Part shown: piece after piece, positions 5,982-13,617 of the stretch | Numbering within the stretch: the stretch's first letter is position 1 | Layout of the letters: each line of letters opens with the position of its first letter | Position numbers and translations under genes: made by a program | Assembly: GCA_965205045.1 (NCBI GenBank) | Contig: OZ242031.1 | Location: 5,146,001-5,210,000 of the forward strand | From: UBA6522 sp965205045 | GTDB lineage: Bacteria > Pseudomonadota > Gammaproteobacteria > Steroidobacterales > Rariloculaceae | DNA length: 64,000 nt | Direction: 5' to 3' | The notes under the pieces: generated by a model | Database searches by the model: none | Seen by the model: only the letters and a program-made list of their open reading frames with translations | Told to the model about the DNA's origin: nothing

Positions 5982-8522
5982 TGCCGAGCCGAGCCGAGCC
6001 GAGCCGAGCCGAGCCGAGCCGAGCCGAGCCGAGCCGAGCCGAGCCGAGCCGAGCCGAGCCGAGCCGAGCCGAGCCGAGCCGAGCCGAGCCGAGCCGAGCC
6101 GAGCCGAGCCGAGCCGAGCCCTGACCCCGTGGTCCGGTCCGCCAGCCGGGGGCACCGCGCCCGCGCCGCAACCGCCCCGCCGCGCCGTCTCCGCCGCTTC
6201 GCGCTCCTTCCGGCCGCCCTGGCGCTCCTGGGCGCCATGGCCCTGCTCCTCGCCGCCGCCGACGTGCGGGCCCAGGCGCCGCCCACGCCGACGGGCTTGA
6301 CGCTCGCCGCGGGCGACGGGCAGTTCACCGCGAGGTGGAACGCCTCGCCGGGCGCCGGCACCTACGTCATCCGGTACGCCCCCCAGGGCGGGGCATGGGC
6401 CGCGGTCTTCGCGAGGCCCGGCACGGCCACGAGCAAGACGATCGTCAGCGGCTCCGCCATCACGATCTCCAACGGGACGACCTACTGGGCCCGGATCAGG
6501 GCGTGCGCGGGCGGCTCGACCTCCGGCGCGAACTGCAGCGCCCTCAGCGCGGCGGCGACCGTCACGCCCCGGGCCGCCCCCGCCGACCCGCCCCCGGCGC
6601 GCCCGCGGATCGGCTTCGCCAAGGCCGCCTACAGCGTGGACGAGGGCGCCAGCGTCACCCTGACGGTCAACATCTCCCCGCAACTGGCCGAGGCCAGCAG
6701 CGTCTACGTCTCGGCGACAACCCCCTTATCGGCCGATGAAAACGACTATGCCCTGACCGGGGTGGGCGGGCGCCGCGGGACGCGGATACTGACGTTGCCG
6801 GCCAACGCCTCCAGCGCCACCTTCACGCTGGACGCCGCGGCGGACGGGGCCACCGAGGGCGACGAGACCGTGTCCTTCCTGCTGAGCCGCGCCGTTGAGG
6901 ACGCGCCCTACGAAGTGCCCAACGCGGGCAGCGAGACGACGGTGACCATCGCCGACCCGCCGCCGCGCCCGCAGTTGAGCTTCGCCTCCACGACCTACAG
7001 CGTCCACGAGGGCGAGAGCGTCACGCTGACGGTGAACATCGCCCCGCGACTGGCCGGGGCCAGCAGTGTCATAGTTGATACGGATAGTGGCTTTACCGCC
7101 CGAACGCCCGAGGACTACACCCTGTCCGGGGCGACCGGGAGCGCGGGCCTGTGGACGCTGGCGCTGCCAGCCAACGCCGACAGCGCCGCCTTCACGCTGT
7201 CCGCCGTGGCGGACGGGGCCGCGGAGGGGGACGAGGCCGTGACGTTCCGTCTCGCCAAAGAGGCCGCCGACTCGCCCTACGACGTGGCGGCGGGCGCCCA
7301 TCGGACGACGGTGACCATCGCCGACCCCCGGCCCCCGGCCGTCCCCGCGGTCCGGCTGTCGGCCTCCCCGGCCACGGTGGCGGAGGGCTCCCCGGTGACG
7401 GTGACCGCGACGCTGTCCGCGGCGCTGGCGGCCGAAGTGACGATTCCGGTGACGCTGACCGCGGGCACGGCGGAGCCCGGCGACTTCGGCGCGCTCGCCT
7501 CCATCCGGATCCCGGCCGGGTCCGCCTCCGGCGCGGCCGAGGTCGCGACGGCGCGGGACGGCGACGCCGACGACGAGACCTTCACGGTGGCGCTGGGTTC
7601 GCTGCCCGCCTCGGTGTCGGCGGGCACGCCCGCCTCGGTGACGGTGACCATCGCCGACGGCGGCGCCACCGGCGACGGCGACGACCCGGCCGCGCCCACG
7701 GTCTCGATCTCGGCCTCGCCCAACCCGGTGGCCGAGGGCTCCGCGGTGACCGTGAGGGTGACGCTGACCGCGGCGCTGGCGGCCGACGTGACGATCCCGG
7801 TGGGGCTGTTCGCGGTCACGGCGGAGCCCGGCGACTTCGGCGCGCTCGCCTCCATCCGCATCCCGGCCGGGTCCGCCTCCGGCGCGGCCGAGGTCGCCAC
7901 GGCGCGCGACGGGGACGCCGACGACGAGACCTTCACGGTGGAGATGGCGCTGGAATCGCTTCCGCGGGAGGTGAGGGCGCACGCCCGGCATTGGGTGGTG
8001 GTGACCATCGCGGACTCCGCGGCCCGCGAACCCGGCGGCGGAGGCGGGGAGCCCGGCGGCGGCGGAGGCGGCATCGACCCGCCCGACACCGGGGCGAGCG
8101 CCACGCCGGTCGTCGGCCGGCGCGCGCGCGCCATCGCCGCGCCGTACTGTTTCGTTCCCGACCAGGAGGAACTGGACGCCCTCGGCGAAAGCACGCACCT
8201 GGCCTACCGGCTCGACGGCGGGAAGGATTTCGACCTGTGCCTGTGGGACGCGGACGAGAACTGGAGGGACGCCCCCGCCTACGCCTCCTGCCGCGGCGGG
8301 GGCGGGGCGTTCCCCAGGCGCTCAACCCCCGAACCCGGCGCCGAACCCGCCGGCGGCGCGGCCCCCGCCGGACCCGGCGGCGAAAAAGCGCTGTCCGCCG
8401 AGCGCGCGGCGGGGCTGATGGCCTGCGTCGTGCCCACCGGCGAAGAAGGCGGCGATTGGCTGCTGCGCGTCGCGCCCGACAACCCCGGCCCGGAGGACCC
8501 CGGCCCGGAGGACCCCGAATGA
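5964..8522 (+). CDS. Secreted Calx-beta/FN3 repeat protein with repeat-encoded N-terminus
   Basis: Open frame from TTG 5964 (852 aa). Residues 8-53 are the RAEPS repeat. A Sec signal peptide follows at about 74-104 (RRLRRFALLPAALALLGAM, cleavage near VRAQA). Then come an FN3-like domain (107-200), four Calx-beta domains (about 212-325, 330-450, 455-560, 575-690; each opens with a VDEGASVTLTV-type strand and closes with TVTIAD), a Gly-rich linker and a C-terminal module with conserved Cys (YCFVPDQ, DFDLCLWDADENW, LMACVV). A GTG at 6129 just before the signal peptide would give 797 aa and is the simplest functional start. Calx-beta repeats usually bind calcium and mediate adhesion. No membrane anchor is seen. 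Confidence 0.85.
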   Translation: MEFGYNCRAEPSRAEPSRAEPSRAEPSRAEPSRAEPSRAEPSRAEPSRAEPSPDPVVRSASRGHRARAATAPPRRLRRFALLPAALALLGAMALLLAAADVRAQAPPTPTGLTLAAGDGQFTARWNASPGAGTYVIRYAPQGGAWAAVFARPGTATSKTIVSGSAITISNGTTYWARIRACAGGSTSGANCSALSAAATVTPRAAPADPPPARPRIGFAKAAYSVDEGASVTLTVNISPQLAEASSVYVSATTPLSADENDYALTGVGGRRGTRILTLPANASSATFTLDAAADGATEGDETVSFLLSRAVEDAPYEVPNAGSETTVTIADPPPRPQLSFASTTYSVHEGESVTLTVNIAPRLAGASSVIVDTDSGFTARTPEDYTLSGATGSAGLWTLALPANADSAAFTLSAVADGAAEGDEAVTFRLAKEAADSPYDVAAGAHRTTVTIADPRPPAVPAVRLSASPATVAEGSPVTVTATLSAALAAEVTIPVTLTAGTAEPGDFGALASIRIPAGSASGAAEVATARDGDADDETFTVALGSLPASVSAGTPASVTVTIADGGATGDGDDPAAPTVSISASPNPVAEGSAVTVRVTLTAALAADVTIPVGLFAVTAEPGDFGALASIRIPAGSASGAAEVATARDGDADDETFTVEMALESLPREVRAHARHWVVVTIADSAAREPGGGGGEPGGGGGGIDPPDTGASATPVVGRRARAIAAPYCFVPDQEELDALGESTHLAYRLDGGKDFDLCLWDADENWRDAPAYASCRGGGGAFPRRSTPEPGAEPAGGAAPAGPGGEKALSAERAAGLMACVVPTGEEGGDWLLRVAPDNPGPEDPGPEDPE
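5983..6120. repeat. Pentanucleotide microsatellite (GCCGA), about 27.6 copies
   Basis: 138 bp of uninterrupted GCCGA units with no mismatch, starting directly after TATAAT. Five is not a multiple of three, so gain or loss of one unit changes the reading frame. Because 15 nt encode five residues, all three forward frames are open and spell the same pentapeptide in rotation (A-E-P-S-R). A perfect simple repeat of this length at the 5' end of a surface-protein gene is the structure used for slipped-strand phase variation. Confidence 0.97.
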
Positions 8523-8614
8523 ACGCCACGGAGGGCACCACCGGAGAGCCGCTCTTCTACGCGCCGATCCCCACCTTCGCCGTCGGCTGCACCGTAGCAA
8601 CGATGGGGCTGTAA
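8519..8614 (+). CDS. Possible 31-aa ORF coupled to the Calx-beta gene
   Basis: ATG 8519 overlaps the Calx-beta stop as ATGA and opens a 31-residue frame (MNATEGTTGEPLFYAPIPTF...). Translational coupling is plausible because the upstream gene is highly expressed-looking and the overlap is the canonical 4 nt. The peptide is mildly hydrophobic at its end but has no clear helix. It may equally be chance. Confidence 0.25.
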   Translation: MNATEGTTGEPLFYAPIPTFAVGCTVATMGL

Positions 8615-8678
8615 CGAATCGGGGCCACAACGACGCGTAGGGCGTGGCTTCGCTGCATTGCCCCTGCGCGAGGACGGT

Positions 8679-9098
8679 CTATCGACCGTCGGGCTGCTTC
8701 CCCAGGTCCAGAAACGCGCCAGGAGAAATTACCGCGATACCGCGCCATGGATCCAGCGAGAGCAGGTCGAGGTCCCCCGTGACGATGAAGTCGCTTTCCG
8801 AATCCAGAGCCAGTGCCAGCAGGTAATTGTCATCCGGGTCCCTGCAATCCTCGACCTGGGAGAATACCGGAACCAGGGTTGCAATTTGCAGGACACGGCG
8901 GAGGAATTCTTCGCGGTCCCGAACGGTCACGTATCTGTCGAACTTTTTCCGCGATAAAACCCTTGCCAGCTCCTCAACCAACGATTCCGACACCACGATC
9001 TCAGATTCTTCCAAAGCCTTGTCGACGGCACGCGCTGCCGCTGACCTGGCCAACAGCAGGCGGCTGACCCACACGTTTGTGTCGATGACGACGCGCAC
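8679..9098 (-). CDS. PIN-domain toxin (putative TA toxin component)
   Basis: A 139-residue PIN nuclease of the 'putative toxin-antitoxin system toxin component, PIN family'. The first catalytic Asp lies in MRVVIDTNVWVS, an acidic residue in SLVEELARVL, and the DxxD-like pairs in CRDPDDNYLLALAL and DFIVTGDLDLLSL. PIN toxins cleave tRNA or mRNA in a metal-dependent way. The frame is complete and immediately follows the Phd-type antitoxin gene (stop 9099, start 9098, no gap), the usual antitoxin-first order. All catalytic acids are present, so the module looks active. Confidence 0.9.
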   Translation of the reverse strand: MRVVIDTNVWVSRLLLARSAAARAVDKALEESEIVVSESLVEELARVLSRKKFDRYVTVRDREEFLRRVLQIATLVPVFSQVEDCRDPDDNYLLALALDSESDFIVTGDLDLLSLDPWRGIAVISPGAFLDLGKQPDGR

Positions 9099-9347
9099 TT
9101 ACTTTGCGCCGAGCAACTCGTCCAGTTTGTCCTCGGTCAATCCACGAGCCTGTGCAGCGGCGGAAACGCAGTCGCAAAAGCGTTGAAACTCCGCAACGTT
9201 AGTGGTGGTCAGACGTTGATAGTCCAAAGGCGAAATGACGACCGCAACTTCACGATTCTGCCGGCGAATCGTGACGGGCTCCCGCTGAGCAGCGTCCAGA
9301 ACCGCCGCCAACCGTTGTTTGGCTTCAGAAGCCGATACATAACGCAT
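9099..9347 (-). CDS. Phd/YefM-type antitoxin
   Basis: This 82-residue protein starts with MRYVSASEAKQRLAAVLDAA and continues with EPVTIRRQNREVAVVIS, the Phd/YefM N-terminal DNA-binding fold, followed by an acidic C-terminal tail (LTEDKLDELLGAK) expected to wrap the toxin. It is the first gene of the operon, just upstream of the PIN toxin. An inverted repeat lies 7-32 bp upstream of the start, a likely autorepression site. Confidence 0.9.
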   Translation of the reverse strand: MRYVSASEAKQRLAAVLDAAQREPVTIRRQNREVAVVISPLDYQRLTTTNVAEFQRFCDCVSAAAQARGLTEDKLDELLGAK

Positions 9348-9353
9348 AATTGT

Positions 9354-9379
9354 CTATTTTGTCTTAAACAGACAAATAG
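9354..9379 (-). promoter_or_regulatory. Inverted-repeat operator upstream of the Phd/PIN operon
   Basis: TTTGTC (9358-9363) and GACAAA (9371-9376) pair perfectly around a 7-nt spacer, and the arms extend to CTATTTTGTC/GACAAATAG with a one-base bulge. The dyad lies just upstream of the antitoxin start, and on the minus strand a TTGTAC hexamer 17 bp from CAAAAT suggests that the promoter overlaps it. Phd-type antitoxins bind such dyads. Confidence 0.5.
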
Positions 9380-9450
9380 TACAAATTAGCCTCCTTCACC
9401 GCAATGCGCGCACCCACGGCAGTCTCAATACATTCGCGGCTTACCACCCA

Positions 9451-9617
9451 CTAGGAGCGTGCGCCGTAGAAAATCGCGAAAGCGAAAATTCGATATCGCC
9501 CTGGATTTCGCCCCTCATTTGAGGCGAATATCGGGCAATATTCAACGAAAATGAGGGGCGGAAGCCAGGGATGAGAGCGAATTTGCAGCCGCGATTTTCT
9601 ACGGCGCACGCTCCTAG
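9451..9617. mobile_element. MITE-like 167-bp inverted-repeat element with CTAG ends
   Basis: The outermost 28 bp at 9451-9478 are perfectly repeated in inverted orientation at 9590-9617, both ending in CTAG (arm CTAGGAGCGTGCGCCGTAGA and onward). The interior also folds back imperfectly (CGCCCCTCATTT against AAATGAGGGGCG), so the whole element is one long hairpin with no coding capacity, which is the form of a miniature inverted-repeat transposable element. Its right CTAG supplies the TAG stop codon (9614-9616) of the hydrolase gene next to it. No related transposase was identified in the window. Confidence 0.75.
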
Positions 9618-10597
9618 GCGCGCTCGATCGTCTGCTCTATGGCGCCGAACATCGAGCGGCCGTCGTCGTGGAACATTTCCAGGCGGACAACATCGCCGAA
9701 CTTCATGAACGGGGACGTTGCCTCGCCGGTATCGAGGAACTCCCTGGCGCGTTTTTCCGCGATGCATCCGGTTCCGGTCGAGCGGTCCTCGTTGCCGAGC
9801 GCGCCGGCGCCGATGACCGTGCCGGCGCAAAGGCCGCGGGTCAGCGTCGCGTGGACGATGAGATCGAGGTAGTCGAACGCGTTGTCCTTGCCAGGGTCCA
9901 GTTCGCCGAACCGTTCGCCGTTGAGTTCGCACAGGTACCGGCCGCTGAGGAGTCCACCGTTCCAGGACTTGCCCAACTCGTCGGGCGTCACCACGAAGGG
10001 ACCCAGCGCGTTGGCGGGCTTGCCCTGCATGAAGCCGAACTTGCGGCCGATTTCCGGCGGAATGATTGCCCGCAGCGAAAAATCGTTGAGCAGGCCGAGC
10101 AGCTTGATGTGACCGGAGGCCTCTTCGCGGGAAACGCCCATGGGCACATCGTCGGTGATCACGACCACCTCCGCCTCGAAGTCGACGCCGTACGGAGCAT
10201 CATCCGGCAGCAAGAGCGGTTCGTACGGCCCGAGAATCTCATGGGACATTCCCTGGTAAAGCAACGGCTTCTCGTAGAAATCCTCCGGCAGCGAGTCTCC
10301 CCGCGCCTTGCGGATCACCGCCATGTGGTTCGGATAGACCGAGCCGTCGAGGAATTGGTAGCAACGGGGCAGCGGCGCGGCGAGGTCGCCGGCGACGATG
10401 GGAAACGAATCCGGCATTTCGCCCGCGTTGAGTTGCCCATAAGCGTCCGCCAACGGCTGTTCGGCCTCGGCCCAATTGTCCAATGCGGCCTGCAGATTCG
10501 CGGCGATATGCGGCACGCGGACGCCCGTGTTCAAGTCCCTGTTCACGACGATCAGGTCGCCGTCGCGGCTCTCGCCGCGCAATGTCGCAAGCTTCAT
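9614..10597 (-). CDS. Fumarylacetoacetate hydrolase (FAH) family protein
   Basis: A 327-residue FAH-family enzyme. The C-terminal catalytic domain begins near residue 110 and shows the family metal-site pattern (VDFEAEVVVITDDVP with acidic ligands), then FGFMQGKPANALGPFVVTPDELG and a GALGNEDRSTGTGCIAEKRA core near the end. FAH-fold enzymes cleave beta-diketone C-C bonds, as in the last step of homogentisate/tyrosine breakdown. Its ATG overlaps the aldehyde dehydrogenase stop by 4 nt, so the two are coupled, and homogentisate dioxygenase lies upstream on the same strand. That context supports aromatic catabolism, although related members act on other acylpyruvates. The stop codon comes from an adjoining MITE-like element. 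Confidence 0.88.
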   Translation of the reverse strand: MKLATLRGESRDGDLIVVNRDLNTGVRVPHIAANLQAALDNWAEAEQPLADAYGQLNAGEMPDSFPIVAGDLAAPLPRCYQFLDGSVYPNHMAVIRKARGDSLPEDFYEKPLLYQGMSHEILGPYEPLLLPDDAPYGVDFEAEVVVITDDVPMGVSREEASGHIKLLGLLNDFSLRAIIPPEIGRKFGFMQGKPANALGPFVVTPDELGKSWNGGLLSGRYLCELNGERFGELDPGKDNAFDYLDLIVHATLTRGLCAGTVIGAGALGNEDRSTGTGCIAEKRAREFLDTGEATSPFMKFGDVVRLEMFHDDGRSMFGAIEQTIERA

Positions 10598-12117
10598 GCG
10601 CCCTCCCGGTTAATTTGGATCAGAACGCTCTTGTTCTCGAGGTAGCCGAGCACGGACTCGTAGCCGAGATCCCGTCCGAACCCGGACTGCTTGAAACCGC
10701 CTTCGGGCAGCGATGCATGGGGGAAACCACCCGTGTTGACGCTCACCTTGCCGCAGCGCAGCCGGCGCACGACCCGGTGCACGGTCGACAGGTTGTTGCT
10801 CCACACCGTGGCCGCGAGCCCGTAAATGGTCGAATTGGCCTGCGCCACGACTTCGTCGATGTCGTCGAAGGGCATCGCCACGAGCACCGGGCCGAAGATC
10901 TCTTCCTGAACCACCGTCGAGGTCGGCTTCGTGTTCACCAGCACGGTGGGTGGCACGTAGTACCCGTCCGCGTCGACCGGCTTGCCACCGGCGACCACTT
11001 CCGCACCCTCCTCGGTACCGACCCGGATATAGCCGGAGACGCGCTGCTGCTGGTCGTGCGAAACAAGTGGGCCCAACTGCGACTCCGGATCCAGGCCGGC
11101 GCCCAGCCGGAGGCGGTTGGCGTGGTCCGCCACGCCGGATACCACCTCGTCGAACCTGCGCCGCTGCACGTAGAGCCGCGAGCCGGCCACGCAGACCTGT
11201 CCGGCGTTGAAGAAGATCGAATCCGCCGCTCCGCCGATGGCGGTTTCGATATCGGCGTCGTCGAAAACGATGGTCGGCGACTTGCCGCCAAGTTCCAGGG
11301 TGACTCGCTTGACCGTCTCGGTGGCGGCCCGGTTGATGAGTTTGCCGGTGACGGTGGATCCGGTGAACGAAATCTTGTCCACATCCGGGTGCTCCACCAG
11401 GGCCGCTCCCGCGGTCTCGCCGTATCCGGTGACGATGTTGATCACGCCAGGCGGAAACCCGGCTTCCAGAGCCAGTTCGCCCAGCCGCAACGCCGACAGC
11501 GGCGTCTGCTCCGCCGGCTTGAGCACCACCGTGCAGCCGGCGGCGAGCGCCGGCGCCAGCTTCCAGGACGCCAGCATCAACGGCACGTTCCAGGGAATGA
11601 TGGCGCCCACGACGCCAACCGGTTCCTTGACCGTGTATCCGAAGCATTCAGCACCGGGGAATGGGGCCACGATGTCCGCGGTCTTGCCGAAAATCTTGCT
11701 GGACCAGCCGCCGATGCTGCGGATGGCCCCGGCCGCGCCCATGACGTCGAGGTTGCGCGCCACGAATCCGAGCATGCCGTTGTCGACGGTTTCGATCTGT
11801 CCGAGTTCGTCTGCGTTCTGTTCGATCAGGTCCGCCAGGCGCCACAGCAGGCGTTCGCGGGCTTCCGGCGCCATGCCGCGCCAGGCCGGATCCTCGAACG
11901 CCTTGCGCGCGGCGGCCACGGCCGCATCGACATCGGCGGCGGCGGCCTCGGCGACGCGCGCGATCTCCTTCCCCGATGATGGGTCGATTACCGGAAACGT
12001 CGCGCCACTGGACGCGGGGACCCACTCCCCGCCGATCAGAAGACGCCGTTCACCGTCCAGATAATTGCGGACGTCTCCGCGCAGTTGACCGAAATCGTTC
12101 GCCAGACTTGCCACCAT
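10594..12117 (-). CDS. NAD(P)-dependent aldehyde dehydrogenase
   Basis: The 507-residue start at 12117 is preceded by GGAGG 7 bp upstream; an upstream start would add 27 non-family residues. Conserved features are present in order: the IIPWNVPL and KPAEQTPLSAL cofactor-binding region (K200, E203), FTGSTVTGK (Rossmann), LELGGKSP with general base E275, and GQVCVAGSRLY with catalytic C309. Length and motifs fit class-3 aldehyde dehydrogenases such as betaine-, phenylacetaldehyde- or hydroxymuconic-semialdehyde-type enzymes, so the substrate is open. It sits between homogentisate dioxygenase and FAH, suggesting an aromatic or side-chain aldehyde. The stop overlaps the FAH start by 4 nt. Confidence 0.93.
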   Translation of the reverse strand: MVASLANDFGQLRGDVRNYLDGERRLLIGGEWVPASSGATFPVIDPSSGKEIARVAEAAAADVDAAVAAARKAFEDPAWRGMAPEARERLLWRLADLIEQNADELGQIETVDNGMLGFVARNLDVMGAAGAIRSIGGWSSKIFGKTADIVAPFPGAECFGYTVKEPVGVVGAIIPWNVPLMLASWKLAPALAAGCTVVLKPAEQTPLSALRLGELALEAGFPPGVINIVTGYGETAGAALVEHPDVDKISFTGSTVTGKLINRAATETVKRVTLELGGKSPTIVFDDADIETAIGGAADSIFFNAGQVCVAGSRLYVQRRRFDEVVSGVADHANRLRLGAGLDPESQLGPLVSHDQQQRVSGYIRVGTEEGAEVVAGGKPVDADGYYVPPTVLVNTKPTSTVVQEEIFGPVLVAMPFDDIDEVVAQANSTIYGLAATVWSNNLSTVHRVVRRLRCGKVSVNTGGFPHASLPEGGFKQSGFGRDLGYESVLGYLENKSVLIQINREGA

Positions 12118-12325
12118 GTTTACCTCCAATTCGCTCGGACGGCGTTCTCGTAGTTGCTGCGGGCATTGGAATACCCAAGCCGAACAGCACCGAACCATAT
12201 CCGCTTGGCCACTCCCGTAACACCCCGCGAGCCTAATAGTGTCTTTTGGTTTCGTTAAACGTCAGTCAGCCGGGGCGGTTCGGCAACGTCGAACTACCGG
12301 TGCGCGCACCCTGTGCCCGTTCGCC

Positions 12326-13339
12326 TCAACGGCCGGGCCGCCCGAAATGCCGCCTGAGCCCGTCCCAGACGCCCGGGTAGTCCAACTGGCGCTCCGGCGC
12401 GTCCAGCGCAAGCCGGGTCGGTCTGATCAGATAGCGCGACTCGAACATGAACGCCATCGTATCCCGCAGGCGTTCGGGCTTCAATTCCATGGCCGTGGCC
12501 CGCTCGTAGGCTTCCCCGTCGGGACCGTGCGGCGCCATGCAGTTGTGCAGGCTCGACGCGCCGGGCGTGAATCCCCCCGAGGTCTTGGCATCGTAAACGC
12601 CGGCGATCAGGCCCATGTACTCCGACATGACGTTGCGGTGGTACCAGGCCGGACGAAAGGTGTCCTCCATCGTCAGCCACCGGGGCGGGAAAATGACGAA
12701 ATCCACGTTCGCCGTACCCGGCGAATCCGATCGGGATGTGAGGACGGTGAAGATCGAGGGATCGGGGTGGTCGTAACTCACCGATCCGATGACGTTGAAT
12801 CGATCCAGATCGTAGCGGTAGGGATACAGGCTCCCATGCCATGCCACCACGTCCAGCGGCGAGTGCTTCAGGCGGGAGAGGTATGGCTGCCCGTCCAGCT
12901 TGCAGATCAGCTCGAAGTCCCCGTCGCGGTCCTCGTAGGCGGCGGCCGGCGCCTCGAAATCCCGGCTGTTGGCCAGGCAGTCCGATCCGATCGGCCCGCG
13001 TTCCGGCAGTTCAAACAGTGCGCCGTAGTTCTCGCAGACGTAACCGCGGGCGGTCCCTTCCGTCAGTTCCACCCGAAATTTGAGTCCCCGGGGGGGTATC
13101 ACCGCGATCATCTTTGGCGGCACGTCCAGCACGCCGCACTCGGTATGAATCCGCAGCGCCCCGGCCTGGGGAACGATCAGCAGTTCGCCATCGCAGTCGT
13201 AGAAATACCGGTCCTCCATGGAACGGTTCGCGCGATAGATGTGCACGCCGGCCTCGGCTTCGGTGGCGTGCTCGTTGCCGAAACCGGTCAAGTAAGCGCC
13301 ACAAGCCTCCTGGCCGGCACCGGATCGTCTACCGCTCAC
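12326..13339 (-). CDS. hmgA: Homogentisate 1,2-dioxygenase with an in-frame internal deletion
   Basis: The enzyme opens the ring of homogentisate to maleylacetoacetate, using Fe(II). The 337-residue product keeps the N-terminal signature (YLTGFGNEHATEA) and all three iron ligands: H244 and E250 in AWYHRNVMSEYMG, and H280 in HNCMAPHGPD, spaced as in the family. Family members are about 430 residues. Here residue 31 jumps directly to VHIYRANRSMEDRYFY, which normally lies around residue 120, so some 85-90 residues of the N-terminal beta domain are missing without loss of frame. The GTG start overlaps the upstream small gene's stop as GTGA. The enzyme may be inactive or altered. Confidence 0.88.
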   Translation of the reverse strand: MSGRRSGAGQEACGAYLTGFGNEHATEAEAGVHIYRANRSMEDRYFYDCDGELLIVPQAGALRIHTECGVLDVPPKMIAVIPPRGLKFRVELTEGTARGYVCENYGALFELPERGPIGSDCLANSRDFEAPAAAYEDRDGDFELICKLDGQPYLSRLKHSPLDVVAWHGSLYPYRYDLDRFNVIGSVSYDHPDPSIFTVLTSRSDSPGTANVDFVIFPPRWLTMEDTFRPAWYHRNVMSEYMGLIAGVYDAKTSGGFTPGASSLHNCMAPHGPDGEAYERATAMELKPERLRDTMAFMFESRYLIRPTRLALDAPERQLDYPGVWDGLRRHFGRPGR

Positions 13340-13539
13340 CGGTCATACCTCCTCATATCGGGGGCGAAGGGTTGAACCGTCCGGTTATTCGGAAAGTCGT
13401 CCACCATTGCGGCCACTGCGGCACGGACTTCGGATTCGTCCGCCGGCGCATCGGACTGGACGAACACGCTTTCCGCCCAGATCAATGCGGGCGCAACCAG
13501 CGCGAGCAGCGAAATCGGCAAAAGTTTCAATTCCTTCAT
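13336..13539 (-). CDS. Small exported protein (67 aa) upstream of hmgA
   Basis: ATG 13539 opens a 67-residue protein with a Sec signal peptide: MKELK, a hydrophobic run (LLPISLLALVAPALIWA) and a likely cleavage near WAES. The mature part is about 47 residues, acidic, then basic at the end. Its stop overlaps the hmgA GTG by 4 nt, so it is coupled to the homogentisate operon. An upstream in-frame start would add 14 residues before the signal and is less likely. No family was recognised. Confidence 0.45.
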   Translation of the reverse strand: MKELKLLPISLLALVAPALIWAESVFVQSDAPADESEVRAAVAAMVDDFPNNRTVQPFAPDMRRYDR

Positions 13540-13617
13540 GACGACTTCCAGGCACCGTCCCGAAGTCCGCCGAACAAGCAAATCGCCAACGCGACGGATA
13601 ACAGCGCTTTCATGACG

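Noticed and set aside
5975..6120. Minus-strand RLGSA repeat frames
   Set aside because: They arise because the pentanucleotide has no stop in any frame on either strand; no gene context on the minus strand.
6726..8198. Long minus-strand frames opposite the Calx-beta gene
   Set aside because: They are Arg/Gly/His-rich shadows of a very GC-rich repeat gene; no domain, signal or ribosome site supports them.
12299..12310. Perfect palindrome GGTGCGCGCACC upstream of the aldehyde dehydrogenase cluster end
   Set aside because: A 12-bp GC palindrome is expected by chance in this composition and is not positioned at a promoter or stop.
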